From the NCBI GenBank assembly GCA_944324915.1, contig CALUYD010000001.1, positions 248,001 to 312,000 on the forward strand: DNA of 64,000 bases. Reading direction: 5' to 3'. The translations under genes and the position numbers were made by a program. Origin of the DNA: Candidatus Gastranaerophilales bacterium. Its GTDB lineage: Bacteria > Cyanobacteriota > Vampirovibrionia > Gastranaerophilales > Gastranaerophilaceae. Positions 48,133 through 56,356 of the stretch are shown here, one piece after another (the first letter of the stretch is position 1; every line of letters begins with the position of its first letter). Below the pieces are notes generated by a model that saw only the letters and a program-made list of their open reading frames with translations, was not told the origin of the DNA and searched no databases.

Positions 48133-49800
48133 TTATGCTTCAAAAAGTTTATATAATCTTTCTTCGATAATTTTGTTATCTAATTCTTCAACAGTTTTGT
48201 TGATATTTAGTGCTTTTTGATATTGTTTTGCAGCGTTAATTTTTTCATTTAAGGTTTCATAGCTTCTTGCTAAGTTAAAATGAGCTAAAACATAATTTGG
48301 ATTAATTTCTATTGCTGTTCTAAAGTAATCCATTGCTCTTTGCGCATCTCCAAGACCATCAAGGAAAACAACGCCTAAATTGTTATATGCAATATCATAA
48401 GTTGAATCTAATTCGATAGCTTTTGAATAGAAGATTATAGCTTTTTCTATGCAATCTTTTTCCCAATTTGCCATTGCAAGACGTGAGTAAATTTTTGGGT
48501 TTTCGCTATCGTCTTTTAGTGCAAATTGATAATATTCAATTGCATGATCTAAATCTTCATTATCATAGTAAATATCAGCTATTGCTTCATAAATTTGTGA
48601 TTTATTTTTAGTTAATAACAAACTATTTTCAAGCATTGAAATAGCAGCTTCAGAATTTCCTTTAATTTGATGATAAATAGCCGCTAATGCTTGCGCTACA
48701 ACTGCTGACCATTCATCATTAGGGTTTGCTGCAAGCGCTTTTTTGTATAATTCGATTGCGCTATCATATTGTTCTAATTGAACATAAGCATAAGCAAGCG
48801 AGTTTTGATAATATGGATTTTCTTCATCATATTTTAGAGCTAATTTAAATGCTGACAGGGCATTTATTTTTTCTTCTTTTTTAAGGTATAAATGTCCCAA
48901 TTCATAATAGCATTTTGAAAGTTCAGGGTATTTATTAGCTAAAATTGTATAATAATCAATTAATTCATTAACTCTATCTGATTGGAATTTTTCAACATAT
49001 TCAATAGCGTTAACTACTTTAATAGGGTCGTTATTTGATAAAATTACAACATTATTTAAGCAATCAAAAGCTATATCATGACGATTTTTCTTGATAGCTA
49101 TTTTTGCCATTCTTTCATATAAAGCGATAGATTTTTTAGAATTATCAACAGCGCTTAAATAGATATTGTAAGCTCTTTTTTCTGAATTGATTTTTTCAAA
49201 AAATTCGCCTACTGCTTTATGTTTTGCAAAATTTAAATCATCTGCAATATTTTGACATAGCATTTTAATGCTTGCTTTATCAAATAGGCTCATTAATGTG
49301 CCTGTAATGCCGTAATATAGCGCATTTGTGTAATCTTTTATTGATTTTTTGCTTGTTGTATTTTTGATTTTTTCAAGACAAGTTAGCGCTAAAACAAGGC
49401 GAGTTCTTGACGTAGAAGGTTTTAGTCTTATCGCTGTTTTAAATTCTTCTTTTGCTTCATCAAATTGTTGATTTAGTGATAAAAAATATCCTAAATACAT
49501 GTGAGCATTAGCATCAAAAGGATTTAATTCAACCGCTCTTGAGCATTGTTCAATAGCATTTTCAACCCCAATTTGCCCATTATTGTGTAATAATGTAGCT
49601 AAATGATAATATGCGCTTGATTGGTCAGGGTTTTCCTTTATTGTTTCAATATAACAATTAATTGCAGTTGTTAAATCCTCATTTGTGGATTTTAAAAGGT
49701 ATCTTTGGTGTGCCTCAACCGCTTTTTCTAAAGTTTTTTGCGCATTTGTCATAATGGTATCGTCTTCTTCTTGGGGAAATTTACTCTTATTTATTAACAT
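48133..49800 (-). CDS. TPR protein, 555 residues, probably cytoplasmic
   Basis: The protein is tetratricopeptide repeats over nearly its full length (for example 'DANAHMYLGYFLSLNQQFDE' and 'PYYQNSLAYAYVQLEQYDSA'), with no signal peptide. The start is uncertain: ATG at 49800 or the internal ATG 16 codons later ('MTNAQKTLEKAVEAHQRY'); neither has a strong ribosome site. It heads the leftward group with a membrane TPR protein, the diguanylate cyclase and the lipoprotein. The partner is unknown. Confidence 0.82.
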   Translation of the reverse strand: MLINKSKFPQEEDDTIMTNAQKTLEKAVEAHQRYLLKSTNEDLTTAINCYIETIKENPDQSSAYYHLATLLHNNGQIGVENAIEQCSRAVELNPFDANAHMYLGYFLSLNQQFDEAKEEFKTAIRLKPSTSRTRLVLALTCLEKIKNTTSKKSIKDYTNALYYGITGTLMSLFDKASIKMLCQNIADDLNFAKHKAVGEFFEKINSEKRAYNIYLSAVDNSKKSIALYERMAKIAIKKNRHDIAFDCLNNVVILSNNDPIKVVNAIEYVEKFQSDRVNELIDYYTILANKYPELSKCYYELGHLYLKKEEKINALSAFKLALKYDEENPYYQNSLAYAYVQLEQYDSAIELYKKALAANPNDEWSAVVAQALAAIYHQIKGNSEAAISMLENSLLLTKNKSQIYEAIADIYYDNEDLDHAIEYYQFALKDDSENPKIYSRLAMANWEKDCIEKAIIFYSKAIELDSTYDIAYNNLGVVFLDGLGDAQRAMDYFRTAIEINPNYVLAHFNLARSYETLNEKINAAKQYQKALNINKTVEELDNKIIEERLYKLFEA

Positions 49801-49882
49801 TTAAAATCGTAACCTTGTCTAAAACACATACTTTTAAGTTAACGATTTTATAAAATTATGCTTTAATTGGGACGTTATTAAA

Positions 49883-50173
49883 TCATCTGTTTAGATGAAA
49901 AGAATTATTTTTTGAACTTGTATCTTCAATAAATGAAAAATTTTTACCTAAATAATCTTCAATTTCTTTAAGTAATTTAGATGGCGATATTTCTAAACCT
50001 TCTGCTATTCTCCAAAATGTTGATAATTGAGGGTCTTTTATTCCGTTTTCCAAATCAGCCCAGATAGATTTTCCCATTCCGATTTCATCAGCGCTTTTAG
50101 TTATTGATTTTTTTCTATGTTGTTTGATTATTTTAGCGATTGCTTGTTGTAATTCGTTTCTTCGCTCTTGCAT
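49883..50173 (-). CDS. XRE-family helix-turn-helix regulator
   Basis: The 96-residue protein is a Cro/CI-type DNA-binding domain: 'LQQAIAKIIKQHRKKSITKS', then 'ADEIGMGKSIWADLENGIKD' containing the turn and recognition helix, and 'STFWRIAEGLEISPSKLLKE'. Only a short tail follows, so it has no ligand domain. It is divergent from the pilin-like gene at 50239. The 65-base gap carries two copies of TATnATGACAA spaced exactly 21 bases, a likely binding site controlling one or both genes. Confidence 0.87.
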   Translation of the reverse strand: MQERRNELQQAIAKIIKQHRKKSITKSADEIGMGKSIWADLENGIKDPQLSTFWRIAEGLEISPSKLLKEIEDYLGKNFSFIEDTSSKNNSFHLNR

Positions 50174-50193
50174 GTTTATAATTATTGTTCTAA

Positions 50194-50225
50194 TATAATG
50201 ACAAGTTGTTCTCGTATTATGACAA
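50194..50225. promoter_or_regulatory. Operator-like direct repeats between XRE regulator and pilin gene
   Basis: TATAATGACAA (50194-50204) and TATTATGACAA (50215-50225) repeat with a 21-base period, two turns of the helix, so two proteins would bind the same face. A small palindrome ACAAGTTGT lies between. On the minus strand each repeat reads TTGTCA, a -35-like box for the regulator gene. Confidence 0.55.
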
Positions 50226-50238
50226 AACGGAGTTTTTA

Positions 50239-50994
50239 ATGAGAATTAAAAAAGGATTTACTTTAGCTGAAATTATGATAGTTTTAGCGGTTATCGGTAT
50301 TTTGGCTGCAATATTGTTGCCTGTTGCATATCATAGTGCTCCTAATGAAAATGTAATGAAGTTTAAAAAAGGGCACAATGCCCTTTTGAGCGCGATAAGA
50401 GAATTAGTTAATTCGGATAAATATTACTTAGATGGTGATTTAGGTGTTAGAGCTGATGGAGTAATCCTAGATAGTACACATGATGGGGATAATACCTATT
50501 TTTGCGAGACTTTTGGAGATATTATATCTGTTGAAATTGATAATTGTGACGTTGAAACAAGTGATTCTAGATCTTGGATAGATTTATGGCCTGGAGATAC
50601 TGTAACTAAAGAGGAAAGATATGAATCTATGGCAATCAGGCTTGATGATTCTTGTGTTGCAATTACTGAAGAAACAGGAATTAAGACAACTGATGGTATA
50701 AGTTTTTATGAGTCAAATAATAAGATACCTTTTGGTGTAAGTATAAGAAAATTTTATGAAATAATAACAGGCGTGCCTAATCCTCTTCATTCTACGGATA
50801 GGAATTTTGGTGGTTACTTGCCTGACCCTGACAATCCTACCATTGATCCTGTGTATAAAACTTTTTGCATGGATATAGATGGAATAAATAATGGTGAAGA
50901 CCCATTTGGCTATGGAATTCGTGCTGACGGGAAAGTGTTTTTTGGTAAACGTGCAAACGAATGGCTGCAAAAATCAATCCAAGAAAAGGAATAA
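50239..50994 (+). CDS. Type IV pilin-like prepilin, 251 residues
   Basis: Start set at ATG 50239 ('MRIKKGFTLAE'); a TTG at 50206 has no ribosome site. The short leader with cleavage after Gly ahead of 'FTLAEIMIVLAVIGILAAIL' is the type IV pilin/pseudopilin signature, with Glu at +5. The large C-terminal domain has several Cys residues (possible disulfides) and Asp/Gly-rich loops, larger than a typical major pilin, so a minor pilin or pseudopilin is likely. It is followed after two bases by a 48-residue membrane protein, and it may be controlled by the divergent XRE protein. Confidence 0.82.
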   Translation: MRIKKGFTLAEIMIVLAVIGILAAILLPVAYHSAPNENVMKFKKGHNALLSAIRELVNSDKYYLDGDLGVRADGVILDSTHDGDNTYFCETFGDIISVEIDNCDVETSDSRSWIDLWPGDTVTKEERYESMAIRLDDSCVAITEETGIKTTDGISFYESNNKIPFGVSIRKFYEIITGVPNPLHSTDRNFGGYLPDPDNPTIDPVYKTFCMDIDGINNGEDPFGYGIRADGKVFFGKRANEWLQKSIQEKE

Positions 50995-50996
50995 TT

Positions 50997-51143
50997 ATGA
51001 CTAAGAAAGAAAAAATAATTGCGAGTTGTCTTATATTTTCATTTTTGTTGTTGATTGTATCATCTGTTTATACAATGTTTCAAATTAAACCATTTGGTTA
51101 TAAGTTTGATATTCAAAGATGGTGCGAAAAAATAATAAATTAA
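50997..51143 (+). CDS. Small single-span membrane protein, 48 residues
   Basis: ATG 50997 follows AAGGA (50986-50990) with a six-base spacer; a longer in-frame start at 50961 lies inside the pilin gene. The product 'MTKKEKIIASCLIFSFLLLI...' has one hydrophobic segment of about 20 residues flanked by Lys and ends 'FDIQRWCEKIIN'. It sits two bases after the pilin gene stop and is probably translated from the same transcript. Function unknown; a pilin partner is possible. Confidence 0.6.
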   Translation: MTKKEKIIASCLIFSFLLLIVSSVYTMFQIKPFGYKFDIQRWCEKIIN

Positions 51144-51153
51144 AAGTCTTTGT

Positions 51154-51217
51154 CACCCTGAACTAGCTAGAAAATAGCGCAAGCGTGATTTTCTGTTCTC
51201 TTTGAGCGTTTCAGGGT
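51154..51217. repeat. Imperfect inverted repeat (REP-like hairpin)
   Basis: CACCCTGAAC (51154-51163) and GTTTCAGGGT (51208-51217) pair with one bulge, and AGAAAAT (51169-51175) with ATTTTCT (51188-51194) forms an inner stem. No gene lies in this stretch. Confidence 0.6.
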
Positions 51218-51251
51218 CTTAAAATAATAAGTTCACACATAAAACTAATAA

Positions 51252-51307
51252 GATGCTGAAACTAGTTCAGCATGACAATAGATGCTGAAACTAGTTCAGC
51301 ATGACAA
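51252..51307. repeat. Tandem pair of 27-base palindromic repeats
   Basis: Two copies (51252-51278 and 51281-51307) with a 29-base period begin GATGCTGAAACTAGTTCAGC and end ATGACAA. Each contains a near-palindrome, TGCTGAAACTAGTTCAGCA. This is the style of REP/BIME repeats; nothing codes here. Confidence 0.75.
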
Positions 51308-51336
51308 ATACAAGTAGTGAAAAAATAATAAATTAA

Positions 51337-51362
51337 AAGCAGGTTTTAGCCTGCTTAAAAAT
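51337..51362 (-). terminator. Probable terminator of the leftward 89-residue gene
   Basis: On the minus strand AAGCAGG, loop, CCTGCTT (51337-51356) then TTAATTTATT, downstream of the stop at 51385. Confidence 0.6.
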
Positions 51363-51384
51363 AAAAAATATGCGAATAGGGGAG

Positions 51385-51654
51385 TTAAATATTTAAGTCA
51401 AATTGGTGTTTTACTTCACCTGCTCTTAGGTTCATTCCGACAATCATAGCTTGGCGAGAGTACATATTGATTTCACGCTCTACTTCGCCATTGAATACAT
51501 TTTCGTATTTTGATACATAACTAGTCATCGAATCTAATATATCGCTGACATTAGTTATTAAATTAGCTTCACTTTTAGGAGCTTGCTGAGGTCTTGCACC
51601 TTGCGAAGATACATTTAAGCCGAATTTCGAATTTAAGCTGTAATTTTCAGCCAT
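51385..51654 (-). CDS. Small hypothetical protein, 89 residues
   Basis: ATG at 51654 follows AAAGGAG, a strong ribosome site. The product begins 'MAENYSLNSKFGLNVSSQG', has a helical middle 'VSDILDSMTSYVSKYENV' and ends 'MIVGMNLRAGEVKHQFDLNI'. It lacks signal peptide, membrane span, or known domain. It is a single gene between two pilin-like genes transcribed the other way, so a role in pilus function is possible but not shown. Confidence 0.7.
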   Translation of the reverse strand: MAENYSLNSKFGLNVSSQGARPQQAPKSEANLITNVSDILDSMTSYVSKYENVFNGEVEREINMYSRQAMIVGMNLRAGEVKHQFDLNI

Positions 51655-51812
51655 TTTTGCTCCTTTATTGTTCGTCCTTACAAGTTTATTTACGTCAGTC
51701 GAGTAATATTTCTTTAATGATTTATCTTTTTTTGTAAAAAAAATTTACAAAAATTATCAAATTAAAAGAGGATTTATTTTAAAGCTATAAAAACGATAAT
51801 ATAAGTGTGAAT

Positions 51813-52394
51813 ATGAAAACAAAAAATAAATTTAGAGGATTTACATTGGTTGAAACTATTACTGCTATGTCAATTATAGCAATATTAGTTGTTATAACCG
51901 TTTGTTCTACTGTAAATTCAGGAAGCATGGATAAAGAACAAGTTAAATCATCAAGCAGAATTATGTATTCTGATTTAGCTGCTGCATATCAAAATATTTT
52001 AATGAGCGATACAACCGGATTAAATATAACAAAATTAAATGATGTAGAAAATTTTGATGAAAGCAGTGAAAAATTAAAAGAATTATTTTCTCAATATTTA
52101 GAATTAAGCGATGTATCTTGTAATGTTTTTCCAAATATTGAAAATACAACAGGGATTTATTTGGAAAATATTGAACAGTGTGCATATTCTGAAAAAAGAT
52201 ATAACATAGGTTTTATCTTAGAAGATGAAAATTGCGAATCAACATATTTTGTTAAAGAATATTATCAAGACGACCTAAACACCAGATCTGCAAGAAAATC
52301 GTGCGGATTTATTGTTTTTGCTCCTAAAAAATCCAAAGGAATAATAGGTGAAGATTTTTTCATTATGGCTCTAGGTAAAAGAGGCGTTAAATAA
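51813..52394 (+). CDS. Type IV pilin-like prepilin, 193 residues
   Basis: Start taken at ATG 51813 (a GTG two codons earlier is also possible). The leader 'MKTKNKFRG' is followed by 'FTLVETITAMSIIAILVVIT', the prepilin cleavage site and hydrophobic helix with Glu at +5. The remaining domain has 'CNVFPNIENTTGIYLENIEQC' type Cys pairs and no further membrane span, consistent with a minor pilin or pseudopilin. It abuts the convergent membrane protein gene at 52395. Confidence 0.8.
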   Translation: MKTKNKFRGFTLVETITAMSIIAILVVITVCSTVNSGSMDKEQVKSSSRIMYSDLAAAYQNILMSDTTGLNITKLNDVENFDESSEKLKELFSQYLELSDVSCNVFPNIENTTGIYLENIEQCAYSEKRYNIGFILEDENCESTYFVKEYYQDDLNTRSARKSCGFIVFAPKKSKGIIGEDFFIMALGKRGVK

Positions 52395-53309
52395 TTATTT
52401 CTTTTTTAGATAATACAAATCAACATCTATATCGTTAAAATTATCCATTTCTAATTTTGATAATCCTAGTGATATAAAGTCATAATTTTTGCTTTTTGTT
52501 GCTTTATATTTATCTATAAATTTATCTATAACAATTATTTTATTAGTGTATTTTAGTTGGTTAACTTTTTTTAGAATTTTTCTTATAAAATCAGAGTTAT
52601 TGTTTTCATTTCCACAGCTAAAAGATAATAAAAGAGTTGTTTGAATAGATTTTTCTTTATCTATTTGAACAAAAATTTTAAAAAGTTTTGCAATATCTGA
52701 TAATAAAGGATCGAAATTTAAAAAATCTTTTGAAATTATAAAAAGCTCATCCGTTAATTCAAATTCCATATCTTGATATTTTGAACTTAATTTATTCAAA
52801 ATCATTTTCAGATATTCTTTTTTTAGAGTTTCTAGTTTATCTTTTTGTTTGTTATAATCGCTGAAATATTCAAGTTTTAGCTCTAATACGCCAAAGAAAT
52901 GAGTTAATTTATATGTTTCATCTTTTATTTTGTATTCTTTTTTTGCTATTTTATCTTGTTTTTTGATTTCAACAACTTTTGCTTCGTTTTCTTGTAACAT
53001 AACAGAATCAGAAGCATAAATTTGTATTTTCATTGTTGCATAGATTGAAATAATTATTAAAATAGCGCTATAAATGTATCCCATAGGAACATTCATACCG
53101 AAAATATCTGTTTGATGTAAAAATAAAGCGTCAATATGACTTGGAAGCCAGCCTAAAACGGCGTCTAAAGTATAAAATATAGGGTCTTCAAATACCATAG
53201 TAAGCCAAGCAAACAAATATAAAAAGCCTAAAAACGGACATATTGCTTTCCAAAATATGCAAAGACCTATGATTATATTTAGAGTTTTTATATCAAAAAG
53301 TTTTTTCAT
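52395..53309 (-). CDS. Membrane protein with C-terminal cytoplasmic domain, unknown function
   Basis: The 304-residue protein has two or three N-terminal membrane segments ('LNIIIGLCIFWKAICPFLGF', 'IYSAILIIISIYATMKI') and a Lys-rich linker at 108-120. The C-terminal 170 residues ('ELTDELFIISKDFLNFDPLL', 'TTLLLSFSCGNENNNS') recall the alpha/beta layout of nucleotide-cyclase-like or GGDEF-like folds but show no catalytic motif. It overlaps panC by the ATGA arrangement and is the last gene of the panB-panC group. Confidence 0.72.
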   Translation of the reverse strand: MKKLFDIKTLNIIIGLCIFWKAICPFLGFLYLFAWLTMVFEDPIFYTLDAVLGWLPSHIDALFLHQTDIFGMNVPMGYIYSAILIIISIYATMKIQIYASDSVMLQENEAKVVEIKKQDKIAKKEYKIKDETYKLTHFFGVLELKLEYFSDYNKQKDKLETLKKEYLKMILNKLSSKYQDMEFELTDELFIISKDFLNFDPLLSDIAKLFKIFVQIDKEKSIQTTLLLSFSCGNENNNSDFIRKILKKVNQLKYTNKIIVIDKFIDKYKATKSKNYDFISLGLSKLEMDNFNDIDVDLYYLKKK

Positions 53310-54142
53310 AGATTGATATTATCTATTAATCTTGTGTTAGTTTCAGGAACTCTTGCTGCGATTAGTATAATTGTGTTTTCATTTGCTTCATCTTGAAATT
53401 CAAATGTGTTTTTATCAACAAATTCAATATATTCTACATCTAATTGTTCCATTAATTTTAAACAAGCGTCAATAATTGCTCTTTTTTGTTTAATTCCCTC
53501 TTGGAACATTTTTTTTGCATTAAATAATGATTGAGAAATTGTTAAAGCAAGTTTTCTATCGTTTTCGCTTAAGTATTTATTTCTGCTTGAAAGAGCAAGA
53601 TTATCGGCTTCTCTAACTATCGGACAAGGGATAATTTCAATATCAAAATTAAGGTCTTTAACCATTTTTTGAATGATGAATAATTGTTGAGCGTCTTTTT
53701 GTCCAAAATATGCTCGATTAGCTTTGGTTAAATTAAATAATTTAGCTACAACGGAGCAAACGCCATCAAAATGCCCCGGGCGAGATTTTCCGCATAATTT
53801 ATCCACAACAGAATAAGGAGGACAAATTAAAGTTAAATTATTTTTATCATCATCATACATTTCAGACACTTTAGGCGCAAAAACAATCTTAACACCTGCT
53901 TTTTGACATAATTCACAGTCAAGATTTAATTGACGAGGGTATTTATCTAAATCTTCATTTATTCCAAATTGAATTGGATTAACAAAAATTGAAACAACAA
54001 CGTTGTCATTTTCATTTACTGCTCTATCAATTAATGATTTATGACCGTTATGAAGCGCTCCCATAGTAGGAACAAGACCGATTGAACCTTTTAGATTTTT
54101 AATTTCATTTTTTAATTCTTTGATATTATCTATAATTTTCAA
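53306..54142 (-). CDS. panC: Pantothenate synthetase
   Basis: PanC joins pantoate and beta-alanine with ATP, the last step to pantothenate. The 278-residue protein has 'GLVPTMGALHNGHKSLIDRA', 'VSIFVNPIQFGINEDLDKYPR', 'VDKLCGKSRPGHFDGVCSVV', 'FGQKDAQQL' and 'ALSSRNKYL' with the active HIGH-like and KMSKS-like features. It overlaps panB by 17 bases and is coupled to the membrane gene downstream. Confidence 0.96.
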   Translation of the reverse strand: MKIIDNIKELKNEIKNLKGSIGLVPTMGALHNGHKSLIDRAVNENDNVVVSIFVNPIQFGINEDLDKYPRQLNLDCELCQKAGVKIVFAPKVSEMYDDDKNNLTLICPPYSVVDKLCGKSRPGHFDGVCSVVAKLFNLTKANRAYFGQKDAQQLFIIQKMVKDLNFDIEIIPCPIVREADNLALSSRNKYLSENDRKLALTISQSLFNAKKMFQEGIKQKRAIIDACLKLMEQLDVEYIEFVDKNTFEFQDEANENTIILIAARVPETNTRLIDNINL

Positions 54143-54962
54143 GTTTTTCTATCTCCTTTTCATCAAGTACGAAAGACTCGTTAATGTTAGGAAATGTAGA
54201 ATTTTCAACATCTGTTACAAAAGCCTTTGCTACATTAAATATTATATCCTTTAAACTTGAATATTGACGAGCAAATTTTGGTTTAAATCTGTCATATTTT
54301 CCTAATAAATCATCGGAAACTAAGACTTGTCCGTCACAAAATCTTCCTGCTCCAATTCCTATGGTAGGAATTCTTAGCCTTTGAGAGATAAATTGGCTTG
54401 ATTGCAGAGGAACCATTTCTAATACAACCGCAAAACAGCCTGCTGATTGTAATTTTAGGGCTTCTTTTAAAATATCGATAGTTCTATCTGCATTTTTTCC
54501 TTGGATTTTATGTCCGCCGATTGAATTAATGCTCATAGGAGTAAAGCCTAAGTGTCCTATAACAGGAATGCCATTTTGAACAAGATGTTTAATGCTATCT
54601 ATTATAAAATCGGAGCAACCTTCTAGTTTTACTGCGTTTGCGCCTGCCTTTATAAATTCGCAAGCATTTTTCATAGTTTGTGCTTTATCAACTTGAAAGC
54701 TCATAAAAGGCATATCTGCAATAACTAAAGCATTTTCAACCGCACGAGAAACAGCTTTTGTAAATACAAGCATTTCATCCATTCCGACATCGGTTGTATT
54801 GTTGTATCCAAGGGCAACTTGAGCTAATGAATCACCGACAAGTATCATATCTACGCCTGCTTGGTCAAAATATTTAGCGGTAGAATAGTCATAAGCTGTT
54901 AAAACGGTAATTTTTTTACCTTCCTTTTTAAAATTTTGTATTTTTTGAATACTTTTTCTCAT
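54126..54962 (-). CDS. panB: 3-methyl-2-oxobutanoate hydroxymethyltransferase
   Basis: PanB transfers a hydroxymethyl group from methylenetetrahydrofolate to ketoisovalerate to start pantothenate synthesis. The 278-residue TIM barrel has 'LTAYDYSTAKYFDQAGVDMI', 'VGDSLAQVALGYNNTTDVGMDEML', 'KLEGCSDFIID', 'GHLGFTPMSINSIGG' and 'IGIGAGRFCDGQVLVSDDLLG', all intact. It is followed by panC; panD is not in the window. Confidence 0.96.
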   Translation of the reverse strand: MRKSIQKIQNFKKEGKKITVLTAYDYSTAKYFDQAGVDMILVGDSLAQVALGYNNTTDVGMDEMLVFTKAVSRAVENALVIADMPFMSFQVDKAQTMKNACEFIKAGANAVKLEGCSDFIIDSIKHLVQNGIPVIGHLGFTPMSINSIGGHKIQGKNADRTIDILKEALKLQSAGCFAVVLEMVPLQSSQFISQRLRIPTIGIGAGRFCDGQVLVSDDLLGKYDRFKPKFARQYSSLKDIIFNVAKAFVTDVENSTFPNINESFVLDEKEIEKLENYR

Positions 54963-55005
54963 CTACCCTAATTCTATTTATCCAAATTAATATAATACTT
55001 TAAAA

Positions 55006-56343
55006 TTATTTTTTGCTAACTCTTTTATACCAATAATAAATTGCCTTTGCAACTTTGTCACAGTTGTGGCGAACAAATCCTTCTTTATTATCTTCTAAAA
55101 GATTTCTTTCGACTACTTCAACATTTAATTTTCTAAGCTCCGTAATATCTATATCAACAGGCAAAGACCCTGCTTGTTCGTATTTTTCAGCTAAATTTGA
55201 AGGCATATAGTTATTAACTAAAACTGCGTCAAAGAAATTTTTATTAGTATCATCAATATCATCAAGTCTTACATGGTCAAAAATTGTTTTAACATGGTCT
55301 GAAACAGAATAATTATCAGTTTCACCAACTTGTGTCATTGCGTTACATACATATATTTTCTTTGCTTTAGCGCTCCAAACCGCACGAGTAATATCTTTAA
55401 CTAAAAAGTTAGAAATAACCGATGTATAAAGACTTCCGGGACCCATTATAATTAAATCGGCGTCATTTATTGCTTCAATTGCCCCTGGGATTGGTTTGCA
55501 ATCAGCCGGTTCGCAACATAATTGCATGATTTTTTTGCCTGCTTCAGGAATGTTGCTTTCCCCTCTAACAATTGAATCATCTTCCATTTTGGCGTATAGC
55601 TTCATATCGTCACAAGTTGCAGGCAATACCCTACCTCTAATTAAAAGAACTTTTGATGATTCTTTAATTGCTGATACCATATCTCCGCAAATAGCGGTCA
55701 TTGCGGTGATAAAAAGATTGCCAAAACTGTGTCCTTCTAAGCCTTCACCTGTTTTAAAACGATATTGGAATAATTTTGTTACAATATCATCATCATCAGC
55801 TAAAGCTGCGATACAGTTTCTGATGTCTCCCGGGGGTAAAACGCCCATTTGCTCTCTTAATCTTCCTGATGAACCGCCGTCATCTCCAACGGTTACAATG
55901 GCTGTAATATTATTTGTAATTTTTTTAATGCCTCGAAGAAGCATTGATAAACCTGTACCACCGCCAATAGCAACTATTTTAGGACCATGGTCAAGTTTTC
56001 TTTTTCTGTATAATACTTCGCCCATTGATTGTTTAATTCTTTGAGAATTTTCATCATCAGCGCCCATCATTGTAAAATTGGTTTTTTTCCATGCCTGAAC
56101 AAAAGCAATAGCGCCTAAAACAATGCAAACCAAACCAACAGGTTCAGGTGGCACTATATGGAATAATTCTTTTGCAAATTTAACGATATAATCCAAAGGC
56201 TCTAACTTAAATAAAAAAGTTAAACCGATAAAAGCTAAAACAGAACCCATAATGCTAAGCGCAAACCAACGTTTAACTTTTAGACCGGGGACAAGCCAAA
56301 TAGCATCTTTTGGCATTTTTACTTTTTTATCAAAAATTTTCAT
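55006..56343 (-). CDS. YvcK/CofD-like gluconeogenesis factor with N-terminal membrane anchor
   Basis: YvcK-type proteins bind UDP-sugars and influence peptidoglycan precursor supply and cell shape. The 445-residue protein has two N-terminal membrane helices (about 28-45 and 60-79), a linker, and the Rossmann-like core with 'VAIGGGTGLSMLLRGIKKIT', 'VTVGDDGGSSGRLREQMGVL', 'PGDIRNCIAALADDD', 'EGHSFGNLFI' and 'GPGSLYTSVISNFLVKDI'. The membrane anchor is an addition to the cytoplasmic Bacillus form. It lies 13 bases after pxpA in the leftward group that continues to panB. Confidence 0.88.
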   Translation of the reverse strand: MKIFDKKVKMPKDAIWLVPGLKVKRWFALSIMGSVLAFIGLTFLFKLEPLDYIVKFAKELFHIVPPEPVGLVCIVLGAIAFVQAWKKTNFTMMGADDENSQRIKQSMGEVLYRKRKLDHGPKIVAIGGGTGLSMLLRGIKKITNNITAIVTVGDDGGSSGRLREQMGVLPPGDIRNCIAALADDDDIVTKLFQYRFKTGEGLEGHSFGNLFITAMTAICGDMVSAIKESSKVLLIRGRVLPATCDDMKLYAKMEDDSIVRGESNIPEAGKKIMQLCCEPADCKPIPGAIEAINDADLIIMGPGSLYTSVISNFLVKDITRAVWSAKAKKIYVCNAMTQVGETDNYSVSDHVKTIFDHVRLDDIDDTNKNFFDAVLVNNYMPSNLAEKYEQAGSLPVDIDITELRKLNVEVVERNLLEDNKEGFVRHNCDKVAKAIYYWYKRVSKK

Positions 56344-56356
56344 TATATCGCCTTTA

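Noticed and set aside
50206-50238. TTG start for the prepilin at 50206
   Set aside because: It lacks a ribosome site and overlaps the operator repeats; the ATG at 50239 gives a normal short prepilin leader.
51252-51307. CRISPR array
   Set aside because: There are only two repeats separated by two bases, with no spacers and no cas genes.
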